Positions 50,903 to 60,215 of a DNA stretch of 64,000 bases are shown one piece after another; the first letter of the stretch is position 1; every line of letters starts with the position of its first letter. The translations under genes were made by a program, and so were the position numbers. Source of the DNA: Cytophagales bacterium (GTDB taxonomy: Bacteria; Bacteroidota; Bacteroidia; Cytophagales; Spirosomataceae). The notes under the pieces are model-generated. The model searched no databases. It was not told where the DNA came from and worked only from the letters and a program-made list of their open reading frames with translations. The stretch is taken from assembly GCA_013298025.1 (NCBI GenBank), contig JAAFJE010000014.1, positions 112,317 through 176,316 of the forward strand. The letters are read 5' to 3'.

Positions 50903-52708
50903 ATGAAACGTATTGTATCAATAGTAGTATTGGCGATAGCTCCCTTGTTGGGGCTATCCCAACAAAAAGGTAAGGTTGTCACAAAAAACAAAGTTGTAGC
51001 ACAGACCAACACCGCACAAGCACAAGAGCCTAAGCATGAAGATAGTGCATTGGAAGTGAAATTTTTTAGCGATTTCGTCAAACGCTTTAATTATGAAGCA
51101 TTTAGCACCAATCAACCCCTAAACGATTCGTTGAAAAAGCTGTATTCGAGAGAAGTGCTATTGAAAAAGCTTTTTAACGAAGAAGACCTTCGGCTGAAAT
51201 CATCCAAAGCGTACCAGCTTTTGCAAGAGCAGTTTATTGCCGAAGTAACCGAGAAAAACTATCGTATCGGCAACCAGCCCAACCTTGAGGCAACTTTACC
51301 GATAATTGTACAAATAGGCGAGCAAACAGATACCTTAGTGGTGAAGCTGAAAAAATATTATACCCATAAGCAAACGGCTTACTGGCAGGTAATTGGTGTT
51401 GTGCCACCTCGTTTGCTTCCAACTACTGCCACGGCTCAACCATACCCAGACACCCTAAAACGACAAGATTTGTACCCCAACGAGCATGAAGTACGTTTTT
51501 TATCGCTCTTACAAGGCATCAAAGCCTATAAAGGCATTGGCGTGTTTGCGAGTAAGGAGGTAACATTTACGAAGGATTGGCTCGTTGTAGAAAACGCCTT
51601 GCACAACAACCAAATACAGTTGCTCCACAACGCTGCTCCACAGCTTACGTTTACGTTACAACATTGGCAACTAACACTCGATTATTTTAGTAGAGAAAGT
51701 AGCAATGCGGGGTGGCTTTTGAGCAATATAAAGATGGTAGCCAAAAAAAAACTAGCACCTACGCTCAACAAAGATAGCGTATTTGCGTATTTGACGGCTT
51801 GGAAACAACAACTCAACACCTTGGCTATTACACAAGATTCGGTGGCTATCAAACAACAACAAGCGGTATTGTTTCAACAATTTATGCCTGAAAATGCCCT
51901 CGTGCCTAATTGGCTTGTCGATAAAGCCGAATTTTTTGGCAAGCATCCGCAAACCAGTTTTAAGGATTTTACAAGTCAATTGCCTACTTTCTTTTGGGAA
52001 GGCATACACCTCGATATAATTGCCGATAAGCTACAGCTAGATTCGTTGCAACTACTCAAAGGTGATATTTACCAATGGAAAGTACGGTTTCCTTATACCC
52101 TGCGAGGGCTGTTGGCACAAAACAAAGAAAGTCATGTATTAAAAGACACCTTGGAATGCACCATACAAGCACGCTGGGCAGACAACCAATGGACCGACCG
52201 CTCCTTTGTGACAATCCATAGCCAAGGCAAAGCCATACCCGGTGCCGCCGATATGCTTACCCAAGCAAACGCCTCAGTACTGGCAACGCAACTCAAAGAG
52301 GCACTGTTGGTTATACTCAACAAAGACAGCCAAGATAGCACAAGAAATAGTGCTTGTGCAGTACTCAATAAAGTTTTTGAAAAAAATTTACATTTTTTTA
52401 TCAAGAAAGGTGATAAGGTTTTAGATAGTTTGGGTATTAATAATTGTAGGCCAACTAAAACTTATACAAGCAAACAGCTAAGTAAGTTGCAAATTGTCAG
52501 TTTTAATTGGGCTTGCACCGACAGTTTCCATGAAGGAGCCAACGGATTTACAGTCGGCAACCAAACTTTACTAGAAGGGGTAATGCCATCGAATACCGAA
52601 AAATGGTACACCAACAAACAAGCCAATGTACCTGTAAAAGTTGAAAATCCTTCATCGAAAAGTCAACCTTATTTTTTAGTAGTATCAAAACTTATTATTC
52701 AAATTTAA
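50903..52708 (+). CDS. Large secreted protein of unknown function
   Basis: This 601-residue protein has a signal peptide (LLGLSQQ). It appears to hold three similar sections, each with an HxW or W-x-V-x strand after a Lys/Leu-rich helix (YTHKQTAYWQVIGVVP, LTFTLQHWQLTLDYF, GDIYQWKVRFPYTL). The sections may be repeats of an NTF2-like or similar fold, but I cannot name it. Its 3' third contains an island promoter motif at 52410-52442 in the coding frame. It sits in the middle of the caspase operon. Confidence 0.65.
   Translation: MKRIVSIVVLAIAPLLGLSQQKGKVVTKNKVVAQTNTAQAQEPKHEDSALEVKFFSDFVKRFNYEAFSTNQPLNDSLKKLYSREVLLKKLFNEEDLRLKSSKAYQLLQEQFIAEVTEKNYRIGNQPNLEATLPIIVQIGEQTDTLVVKLKKYYTHKQTAYWQVIGVVPPRLLPTTATAQPYPDTLKRQDLYPNEHEVRFLSLLQGIKAYKGIGVFASKEVTFTKDWLVVENALHNNQIQLLHNAAPQLTFTLQHWQLTLDYFSRESSNAGWLLSNIKMVAKKKLAPTLNKDSVFAYLTAWKQQLNTLAITQDSVAIKQQQAVLFQQFMPENALVPNWLVDKAEFFGKHPQTSFKDFTSQLPTFFWEGIHLDIIADKLQLDSLQLLKGDIYQWKVRFPYTLRGLLAQNKESHVLKDTLECTIQARWADNQWTDRSFVTIHSQGKAIPGAADMLTQANASVLATQLKEALLVILNKDSQDSTRNSACAVLNKVFEKNLHFFIKKGDKVLDSLGINNCRPTKTYTSKQLSKLQIVSFNWACTDSFHEGANGFTVGNQTLLEGVMPSNTEKWYTNKQANVPVKVENPSSKSQPYFLVVSKLIIQI
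52410..52442 (+). promoter_or_regulatory. Island promoter motif, copy f (inside a coding region)
   Basis: GTGATAAGG, 13 bp, GGGTATTAATA within the gene at 50903-52708, where it encodes GDKVLDSLGINN. It lies 279 bp before the gene at 52721 and may act as an internal promoter for the last part of the operon. Confidence 0.65.
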
Positions 52709-52720
52709 ACTTTATTTATC

Positions 52721-53770
52721 ATGCAAAAGCGTTTTTTTAGTAGTCTTATCCTTTTCTCCGTATGGTTGGGACTCAGTTCTATTTATGCCCAAGATGCTCC
52801 GCCAAACTCCCACCTGAAAGTGATTAATAAAACTTTAGGAAGTTTAGAATCCGAGCTAAAAAATGCGGTTAAGTCGCAAAAAGGGGATGATTTATCGAAG
52901 GTGTATTTCGATAATGAAAATACCATAATTGCCAACTACATTGTACCCGAAAACGTAAAACCCAACAAAAACATTGAAGCACTGGCGAATAAGCCCTTGC
53001 TGAATCCCAACGAATTTGTAACGCTATTGATTGGCTTGTATAAAGGGGCTGGCTTTGCATACGAATACAGTTATGATGAAAACACCATGACTAGCGTAGA
53101 GTCGCCTGCTGAAAAAAGCCAGTTTGTTCATACTTACAAAATTCCTTCTAAAGTAAGTATTGCTGGTGTCGTGAGCGAGCTACAAGCCAATTTTCAAAGA
53201 GAAATAGACCTGTATATCACGGTGTATTCAGACAGCAAAGGAACTGCCAAACATTGTAAAATTGCGGGTGTTATGCCCAAAGGAAAACCACTTCCTAAGC
53301 AAATAGAAAAGCCTGAAACCAACGAAGTGATAGACTTAGCCCCTACGCAAAAGATAGAAAAAATCAAGGCAATTTTCGATAAAATTGTTCCTACAACTAC
53401 CGAAGAACAGCTTGATGACATAGAAAATGACCTACAAGGACTGATGTCGGCCAGCGGTGCGATTCGGCTTGTACAGGGCGAAACAACCCAAAGCTATACC
53501 ATTACAACCTTTATTCATTTATTGAAAAAACAGCCACTTGCTCTAAATTATGTACACGCCAGTTTGATTTTGTATGATAACTACGAAAGAAACGAACAGG
53601 CCAAGTGGTTTGCCAGAGCTACTACCTACCATGAAGTGAGCCGTTTCGATAAAGGAATGCCCATTCCGAGTAAAGTGACTAAAACAGAACACGTGCCCAT
53701 GCTGGGTAAGTCGCCAAGCAAAAAAGAAAGCTATTGGCTAGTATTTAGCTTGACATACCAAGTAAAATAA
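52721..53770 (+). CDS. Secreted protein of unknown family, paralog of 47683-48759
   Basis: This 349-residue protein has a signal peptide (SIYAQ). It matches the minus-strand protein at 47683-48759 in length and order of motifs: HLKVINKTLGSLESELKN at the N-terminus, ANKPLLNPNEFVTLLIGLY, QKIEKIKAIFDKIV, WFARATTYHEVSRFDKG and the end SYWLVFSLTYQV. The family is not recognised. It begins 12 bp after the previous gene, and internal promoter copy f may boost it. A shared function with its paralog within the regulon is likely. Confidence 0.7.
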   Translation: MQKRFFSSLILFSVWLGLSSIYAQDAPPNSHLKVINKTLGSLESELKNAVKSQKGDDLSKVYFDNENTIIANYIVPENVKPNKNIEALANKPLLNPNEFVTLLIGLYKGAGFAYEYSYDENTMTSVESPAEKSQFVHTYKIPSKVSIAGVVSELQANFQREIDLYITVYSDSKGTAKHCKIAGVMPKGKPLPKQIEKPETNEVIDLAPTQKIEKIKAIFDKIVPTTTEEQLDDIENDLQGLMSASGAIRLVQGETTQSYTITTFIHLLKKQPLALNYVHASLILYDNYERNEQAKWFARATTYHEVSRFDKGMPIPSKVTKTEHVPMLGKSPSKKESYWLVFSLTYQVK

Positions 53771-53816
53771 TGTTTTAAACCCTTATCAATACCATACTTA
53801 AATTTTATTATCGACC

Positions 53817-55268
53817 ATGAAAAAATTAGCCCAAATATTTATCGTAAGCCTTTTTGCACTATCGTTTGTTTATTCGGAAGCCTATTCACAAAAGAAATTA
53901 GGTTTAAAAATCAACAACACACAATACGAGCGTGTACCGAGAAAATCGGCCAATATCCGTTTTAAAGGCATTTTACCACCTTATTTTTCTTTACAACAAT
54001 ACTTGCCAGCCATTGGCGACCAAGGCGATTATGGTACTTGTACTTCGTGGGCTACGGCCTATTATATGCGTAGCATGCTCGAAGCGAAAAAAAGCGGTTA
54101 CGCCAACCAGTCGAATTTGATTGCTAAAGTGCGTTTTTCTCCTTCATTTATTTATGAGCGTATCAAAGACCGCACCGATTACAATTGTCAGAATGGGTCG
54201 TCTATCGTAGATGCCCTCGATTTGATGAAAAATCAAGGAGCTGCCTTGTTGAGCGATTGTCCTTACCAATGTGGTAGCACTTGCAATGGCAACAACATTG
54301 GAAATTATAAAATAGAAGGCTATGCTACGCTCTTTGGTATAAGCTCTTCGATGGCTGCTAATGAAAAAATACAGGCCATCAAAACGGCCCTTACCGAAAG
54401 CGAAAACCCTGTGCCTATCGGCATGATGATTCCCGAATCGTTTGTCAACACAGCCGATACTTGGGAAGCAAATCCTAGCGAAAATCCAGAAAAATCTTTG
54501 GGTGCCCATGCCATGTGTATCATTGGTTATGATGACAACAAAAACGGTGGCTCATTCTTGATTGTGAATAGTTGGGGAGCATCATGGGGCAACAATGGCG
54601 TTACTTGGGGTCGTTACAGCGATGTGATTAAATTTACGAAATATGCTTTCCAAGTATATGGTGCAGCCGCACCAAATCCGGCACCTACGGCTGTTAGCTT
54701 AAAAGGCAACATCGACTTTATGATGAACAGCACACCTATGCCCGTGTATTCGATGGTCAACAAGGGCATTGGGGTAACAGGCGATGCCCAAGAACCCAAT
54801 GCCGAGTTGGTAAGCTACAACATGGGGCCTTATGCTTCTGGCACAAAATTCAAAATGACCATCAACAACAACAAGCAGGCTTATCTTTATATCATCGGTT
54901 CCGACCAAATCAATAATGTAACCAAATTATTCCCTTACACCAATACCAGTACGCCTGTAAGCCCAATTGTACCAGCCAATAGCCAAGTACTCATGCCTTC
55001 TGCAAGCGACTCGTTTACCCTCGATAACCAATCGGGTGAAGACTATTTCTTGGTTTTGATTTCCGATAAACAATTGAACCTAGACGAAATTGCCAGTAAA
55101 ATTAAAGCAGAACAAGGCACTTTTGTACAAAAAGTATATGGTGCTTTAGGGACAGAATTGATTTCTCCGCAAGACATCACCTACACCAGAGATAAAGTAT
55201 CGTATGAGGTAAAAGGTAATCCGAAAGGAAGCATTGTACCGCTTTTAGTTAAAATTGCGCATAAATAA
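53817..55268 (+). CDS. Exported C1-family (papain-like) peptidase with DUF4384-like C-terminus
   Basis: This 483-residue protein has a signal peptide (SEAYSQ). The protease domain (about 50-280) has the oxyanion Gln and catalytic Cys region IGDQGDYGTCTSWATAYY, the catalytic His in LGAHAMCIIGYDD and Asn in FLIVNSWGASWG. The C-terminal 190 residues are beta-rich (AYLYIIGSDQINNVTKLFPY, GEDYFLVLISDK) and resemble DUF4384. It is an active-looking cysteine protease beside caspase-fold proteases, perhaps part of a secreted cascade. It lies 46 bp after the previous gene. Confidence 0.88.
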   Translation: MKKLAQIFIVSLFALSFVYSEAYSQKKLGLKINNTQYERVPRKSANIRFKGILPPYFSLQQYLPAIGDQGDYGTCTSWATAYYMRSMLEAKKSGYANQSNLIAKVRFSPSFIYERIKDRTDYNCQNGSSIVDALDLMKNQGAALLSDCPYQCGSTCNGNNIGNYKIEGYATLFGISSSMAANEKIQAIKTALTESENPVPIGMMIPESFVNTADTWEANPSENPEKSLGAHAMCIIGYDDNKNGGSFLIVNSWGASWGNNGVTWGRYSDVIKFTKYAFQVYGAAAPNPAPTAVSLKGNIDFMMNSTPMPVYSMVNKGIGVTGDAQEPNAELVSYNMGPYASGTKFKMTINNNKQAYLYIIGSDQINNVTKLFPYTNTSTPVSPIVPANSQVLMPSASDSFTLDNQSGEDYFLVLISDKQLNLDEIASKIKAEQGTFVQKVYGALGTELISPQDITYTRDKVSYEVKGNPKGSIVPLLVKIAHK

Positions 55269-55333
55269 TCAACCACTTCTAAAGGCTATAGGTATCATGC
55301 TTATAGCCTTTTCACCTTTCAACACAAACGCCC

Positions 55334-56773
55334 ATGAACAGCAAAATTTTTGCCCTCATCTTAGCATTATATATGCTTACAAACGTGCTTGGCAAGGAGG
55401 CTTTCGCACAGCAACTCACAGATTACCAAAAACTTCAATACCTGAAAGATGCCTCAGAGGTTTTAGGTTCTTTTGAAGCTGAATCAAGTGTGTATCTGGG
55501 AACACAAACAACGAAGGATGAAGCAGATAAAGCCATGCAAAGCCTCCAAAGCAATATCGACCCGAAGGCTCAATTTTTTAACGATATAACCAAAGGTTCG
55601 CCAACGTTTGACTATAACCAATATTTAAGTTTATTGAAAAACAACCAGTTTGAAAGTTGGAGTTTCAACTGGACTACTATGGTTCTTACAACTACAAAGA
55701 ATACACAAGAGTATAATATCAAATTTTATGGTAAAAAAAATCTCTACCTTACATTTAGAAGCACAGGAAAAGTTTTACAACTAGACAATAAACCTTGTCG
55801 AGCAGTACTAAAACGTATGGCCAATGGTGTCACGAAACTGACGATTATGGATGGCGAAGTAAACGACGCAGATGCTTCTAAAGCTTTGAGCATTAATAAA
55901 TTAGAAACAATACAGGAAGTACGTTCTGTAGAAGACGGCATCAACGATATTGTTAGAGATATAACCAAGAAAGGCGTACCAAAACAAATAGATATACAGT
56001 CGTTTACGTATGACGACACGGGGGTTGTAACAGACTTTTCGCATAAACTTACAGGGTTCTTACGCACTGCCCTGACCACAGCCAACAAAAATACCGATAC
56101 CCGTGTTACCCGTGCTTGGGGTTCATCTATGAAGTTGGTGAATACCTACAGCAGAAAAGGCAACGATTTGTTTATCAGTGCTCAGTGGTTCGACGCACAA
56201 AATGTACCCGAAGGCAAGCCCTTTGTGACGGCTGTTCCTTTTAGCAATATCAAAGACCCCGACATCATTCCGAATACCACAAGACTCGACTCTGCCAAAA
56301 CCATCAACTCGGTGCTTACGCCCGACCCTGTGCCAAGCAGACTCAAGCTAGAAATCATCACCAACAAAGGAAAAGGGCCACAAACATTTACCGAAAACGA
56401 CACCATGTTGCTGGCTGTACGGGTAAATAAACCCTGTTTTGTGCGGTTGATTTACCTCGATGCTACAGGCCGCAATACTTTATTACGTGAAAAAGATTTT
56501 GAGGTATATCCTTCGGAAGCAAACAAATGGATTGACATCAACGAGTTATTTGTTTGCTCTAAGCCCTTTGGCGTTGAGCGACTTATCGCCTACGCCTTTA
56601 CCGAGCCATTTGTAGGCTTAAAAACCCATAAAGACGAAGACGGAAATACGATTATTGATAATTCCTTGGAAGAAATTAAGAAAATTTCAAAATCACGTGG
56701 GATGGGCAACAAAGGAATAGACGTTGCCGAGTTTTATATTCCTATTACGACGTATCCTCTTAAAATGCAATAG
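55334..56773 (+). CDS. Secreted protein with DUF4384-like C-terminal domain
   Basis: This 479-residue protein has a signal peptide (KEAFAQ). The first 320 residues are not recognised. The C-terminal part (LKLEIITNKGKGPQTFTEND, MLLAVRVNKPCFVRLIYLDA, GVERLIAYAFTEPF) matches the DUF4384 pattern, a beta-sandwich often attached to secreted proteases and surface proteins. It probably ends the operon that begins at 49100, since the gap to the next gene is 129 bp. Confidence 0.75.
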   Translation: MNSKIFALILALYMLTNVLGKEAFAQQLTDYQKLQYLKDASEVLGSFEAESSVYLGTQTTKDEADKAMQSLQSNIDPKAQFFNDITKGSPTFDYNQYLSLLKNNQFESWSFNWTTMVLTTTKNTQEYNIKFYGKKNLYLTFRSTGKVLQLDNKPCRAVLKRMANGVTKLTIMDGEVNDADASKALSINKLETIQEVRSVEDGINDIVRDITKKGVPKQIDIQSFTYDDTGVVTDFSHKLTGFLRTALTTANKNTDTRVTRAWGSSMKLVNTYSRKGNDLFISAQWFDAQNVPEGKPFVTAVPFSNIKDPDIIPNTTRLDSAKTINSVLTPDPVPSRLKLEIITNKGKGPQTFTENDTMLLAVRVNKPCFVRLIYLDATGRNTLLREKDFEVYPSEANKWIDINELFVCSKPFGVERLIAYAFTEPFVGLKTHKDEDGNTIIDNSLEEIKKISKSRGMGNKGIDVAEFYIPITTYPLKMQ

Positions 56774-56902
56774 TTTACCGCTTTGCTTTATTGCTTCTTG
56801 CTTTTTATGACCAACAAAATTTATGCACGTTTATGATTAGTTTTATACCATTTATACAAGAATGTAGTACAATACAACGAACAATTCATCATTGGTTACA
56901 AC

Positions 56903-58393
56903 ATGTCAAATAAACGATACATGAAAAAGATAAAAGGAGCATTATTCTTATTACTGAGTTGGATAAGCTTTTGCACTGCGGCACAATCTACGGCCGAAGA
57001 ATGGTATGATATGGGACTCGATACGGGAAAAGACGAAGAAAAAATTCGTTGTTTCGACAATGCCATTCGTTTAGATGAAAATTACTCGAATGCGTATTAT
57101 CAAAAAGGCTTGGTATTCATCAAATTGTTACGCCGACCCGAAGCCATTACGCTATTCAGTACGGCAATTGATATTAGTCCTAAAAAAGAGTATTTAGAAG
57201 CACGAGGCGATGCCTATCTTTTAGAACAAAAACCTACGCAGGCATTGAATGACTTTGACCAAGCATTGAAATTAGCCCCTAAAAATACCAAGCTTCAACT
57301 CAAAAAATGTATTGCTTTAGTAGAAACAGCGAAATATACCGAAGCTGAACCGCTGCTAACTGCCGTGCTACAAATAGAACCGCTCAACAACCAAGCCTTG
57401 GTTTGCAAGGGACGGATTTTGTATGGTAGCAACAACATTTATGAAGCCAAAAAACTATTTGAAGATTTAATCAAGAAAAACCCTTCCAATGCCGATGCCT
57501 TGGCCCATTTAGGGCGATGCTACGAGCTTGAAAACGATATTGCCAATGCTACGGTGTTTTATCAAAAAGCGGCTTCTTTGCAGAAAAACCACCTTTTTGC
57601 CCAGGCTGGCATGGCACGTATCAATGCCCGTCAATCGGGTAAGCCTTGTGACGATTGCCCTACGTTGCCCTTGCTGAGTGCTTTTGCCCGCAAATATTGC
57701 CTTGCCATTGGCAATTCTTCCTACAAACAATTCAATGACCTTGATGCACAGCCCCATAACGATGCGAAAGCCATAGGCGAAAGGATGAAAAAGTTTAATG
57801 TAGAAGCACAAGTAAAAATTGATTTAACAGTAAAAAACTTTGCTGAAACTTTAGAAAGTTGGTACAACCTCGTAGAAAACGCCGATGTGGTTTTCTTGTT
57901 TTACGCAGGTCATGGTTTTCAGAAAGATGGCATGAACTTCCTTGTGCCTGTTGATGCGGCTGGTACAATCGACTCCCAACAGTGCATTACGATTCAAGCT
58001 ATTTTAGAACAACTCCAACGACGCAACGTAAAATATGTGGTCTTTATCGCCGATGCCTGTCGTAGCCATATCCAAGCCGCTAGAGGTTTTACGCCCAAGG
58101 GACAAACGCAAAACCAAGTAGAGATAAAACCCAATGGCCAAAACCAAGTAGAGATAAAACCCAAAGGCGTGGGTAATTATTTTATGGGCTTTGCCACAGC
58201 AGCCGGAAAAGAGGCCATGAACGGCAACGGACCCAATGGCGTTTACACCACGGCTATACTCAAATGCTTTCTGAAAGGTCGCCGTATCGACGATATTTTT
58301 AGGTGTGCAAGGAGCGAAGTTGAAAAACTTGCAGGAAAAATACAACTTCCCGAAAGCACCGAAAGTATGTCTGAGGCCTTTGTCGTAGAATAG
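56903..58393 (+). CDS. Exported TPR-caspase fusion protein
   Basis: This 496-residue protein may start at the second Met (MKKIKGALFLLL, 56921), with a signal ending CTAAQ. About six TPR-type helices pairs span 27-245 (YSNAYYQKGLVFIKLLRRPE, ALNDFDQALKLAPKN, ALAHLGRCYELENDIANATV). A caspase domain follows with His in FLFYAGHGFQKDGMNFLVPV and Cys in FIADACRSHIQ. A short duplication of NQVEIKPNGQ and NQVEIKPKG lies after the Cys. TPRs usually bind partner proteins, so they may bring substrates or regulators to the protease. Confidence 0.88.
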   Translation: MSNKRYMKKIKGALFLLLSWISFCTAAQSTAEEWYDMGLDTGKDEEKIRCFDNAIRLDENYSNAYYQKGLVFIKLLRRPEAITLFSTAIDISPKKEYLEARGDAYLLEQKPTQALNDFDQALKLAPKNTKLQLKKCIALVETAKYTEAEPLLTAVLQIEPLNNQALVCKGRILYGSNNIYEAKKLFEDLIKKNPSNADALAHLGRCYELENDIANATVFYQKAASLQKNHLFAQAGMARINARQSGKPCDDCPTLPLLSAFARKYCLAIGNSSYKQFNDLDAQPHNDAKAIGERMKKFNVEAQVKIDLTVKNFAETLESWYNLVENADVVFLFYAGHGFQKDGMNFLVPVDAAGTIDSQQCITIQAILEQLQRRNVKYVVFIADACRSHIQAARGFTPKGQTQNQVEIKPNGQNQVEIKPKGVGNYFMGFATAAGKEAMNGNGPNGVYTTAILKCFLKGRRIDDIFRCARSEVEKLAGKIQLPESTESMSEAFVVE

Positions 58394-58428
58394 CTGTAAA
58401 GGCTTTTGTCTTTAACCATAAAAATGAT

Positions 58429-58489
58429 GTAGCGGCAAACCCTTGCGGTTATCGTTTTGAGTGCGGCAACCGCAAGGGTTTGCCACTAC
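58429..58489. repeat. REP-like palindrome, family A
   Basis: GTAGCGGCAAACCCTTGCGG and CCGCAAGGGTTTGCCACTAC are the arms; related to the palindrome at 24231-24289. Confidence 0.65.
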
Positions 58490-58601
58490 AAGAATTTTGA
58501 TTAAAACGATTCATAAATCACTGAAAATTAAAATACTAATTAGCAATTAACAATTATTATTTATACCATTGATTGTCTTTTTTAAAACCCGACAAACACA
58601 A

Positions 58602-60203
58602 ATGAAAAATACGCTTATTCTCCTCTGCCTCCTTGTCCTTATTGCCGCTTGGACTCAAAACTCGGGGGTTCCGACCACCGCAAAAGCTTTTATCACCAAT
58701 TTCGAGAATACCAGTACCGCTCCTCGCATCAAGGTGATTATTGATGACGATTTGCAAGATAGATACGTGGTGCAGTCTTTTACCGATTCGACCTTGGTTT
58801 TTAAAACACCAGACGAAGAAAAAGAATACAAACGTTTGTTTGACAAACGAGTCGAGCTTATCAAAAAAATAGCCAGCCTCAAAGCTGCTCCCAAAGTGGA
58901 CACCAAGGCTATTAATGCCCTCGAACAAAAAAACAAGGATTTACTCAATCCCATTGATGTAAGCAAATACATCCAAAACCGTACTTACCTAAAGCCCGGC
59001 ATGGAAACGATTTTGCACTTTGAATATTTCAATAAAACGGCTACTTCGGTGGTGCAGTCTGTTACGGTGACAACCGACTTTTCTAAAAAAGAGTCTATCG
59101 AAGGACTCTTAGAAACAACCAACGAGCAAGCACGTATCGATGGTCGCTTGGTGCAATTGGAGCCTGGTGTTATACTGCAAGGGGAAAATAGAACCAAAAA
59201 TGAAGGGTTTAAAGGGAAAACCTTTAGCAGTTTTACCCAATTAACGCCCGGCTGGGTACTCGACCTTGAAGGGAGATACCGAGAAGATGGCGTGTTTTTG
59301 GTAAAAGAAGGAAAGGTGTATCCCGACGACCACAGCGACGTGGACGATGTATTGAAAGAAAAATTGAGTCATGTCATTCACATAGACGATGCCAAAAACA
59401 CGGTTACATTGGGCGATACCGCTTTTAATGTGGTAAACGACCCAACTATCAAGGATTATATCAAAAAAATGGGAACAAAACTGATTCCTTCCTACATAAA
59501 AGGAATGAATACAAATTCTCGTAATTACATTGATTTTAAATTCCATGTCATCGTGGACGACTCTTTCAATGCCTGTGCCTATCCCGATGGCAATGTGTTT
59601 ATCAACACGGGCTTGATTTTGGCTGTAGAAAATCCTTCGCAATTGGCGGCGGTGATAGGACACGAAATTTCGCATGTAACCAACAAACACGGCAGAAAGA
59701 AATTTAACCACGAAAAGAGCATTAACATTGGTAAGAATATCGTCAACCAAACCAATAAGATAATCCAGAGTATTACCAACTCATCTACGAGCAATACCAC
59801 CAACAAAATAACCTTTTGGGGAGTGATGGGCGTACCGCTGTTGGTTTCGGCTTATAGCCGAGAACTCGAACGCCAAGCCGACCGCTGTGGCTTGACCTTG
59901 GTAGAAAACGCTGGCTACGACCCACGAGAGGCTTCTGCCATGTGGTATGCTTTGCACAAACGTACCGAACAAAAGAAAGAATCATCTGATGATTTGCTTG
60001 GCGATGCCGAAAACAAAATTATGACCTCGCTGTATTCTTCTCACCCTCGCACCGTAAAACGGGCCCATGATACCGCCATGCTGATTGCCAAAAACTGGCA
60101 ACAGGTAGATTTCTCGGAACGAAAGGCTGTTTTTGCCCAACAAGCCAAGGATTTTACCGCCATCAAAACCAAATTAAAAGCTATTCTAACCAAGAAAAAA
60201 TAA
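58602..60203 (+). CDS. Exported M48-family metallopeptidase
   Basis: About 533 residues from MKNTLILLCLLVLIA, an N-terminal hydrophobic signal; the frame opens 11 codons earlier. The middle is beta-rich and not recognised. The protease domain (from about 335) has the zinc motif AAVIGHEISHVTNKHG and third ligand in SRELERQADRCG, as in M48 enzymes such as BepA. These act in periplasmic protein quality control or maturation. It is followed after 12 bp by the WD40-caspase gene, so the two are likely co-expressed. Confidence 0.87.
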   Translation: MKNTLILLCLLVLIAAWTQNSGVPTTAKAFITNFENTSTAPRIKVIIDDDLQDRYVVQSFTDSTLVFKTPDEEKEYKRLFDKRVELIKKIASLKAAPKVDTKAINALEQKNKDLLNPIDVSKYIQNRTYLKPGMETILHFEYFNKTATSVVQSVTVTTDFSKKESIEGLLETTNEQARIDGRLVQLEPGVILQGENRTKNEGFKGKTFSSFTQLTPGWVLDLEGRYREDGVFLVKEGKVYPDDHSDVDDVLKEKLSHVIHIDDAKNTVTLGDTAFNVVNDPTIKDYIKKMGTKLIPSYIKGMNTNSRNYIDFKFHVIVDDSFNACAYPDGNVFINTGLILAVENPSQLAAVIGHEISHVTNKHGRKKFNHEKSINIGKNIVNQTNKIIQSITNSSTSNTTNKITFWGVMGVPLLVSAYSRELERQADRCGLTLVENAGYDPREASAMWYALHKRTEQKKESSDDLLGDAENKIMTSLYSSHPRTVKRAHDTAMLIAKNWQQVDFSERKAVFAQQAKDFTAIKTKLKAILTKKK

Positions 60204-60215
60204 ACATACTTTTCT

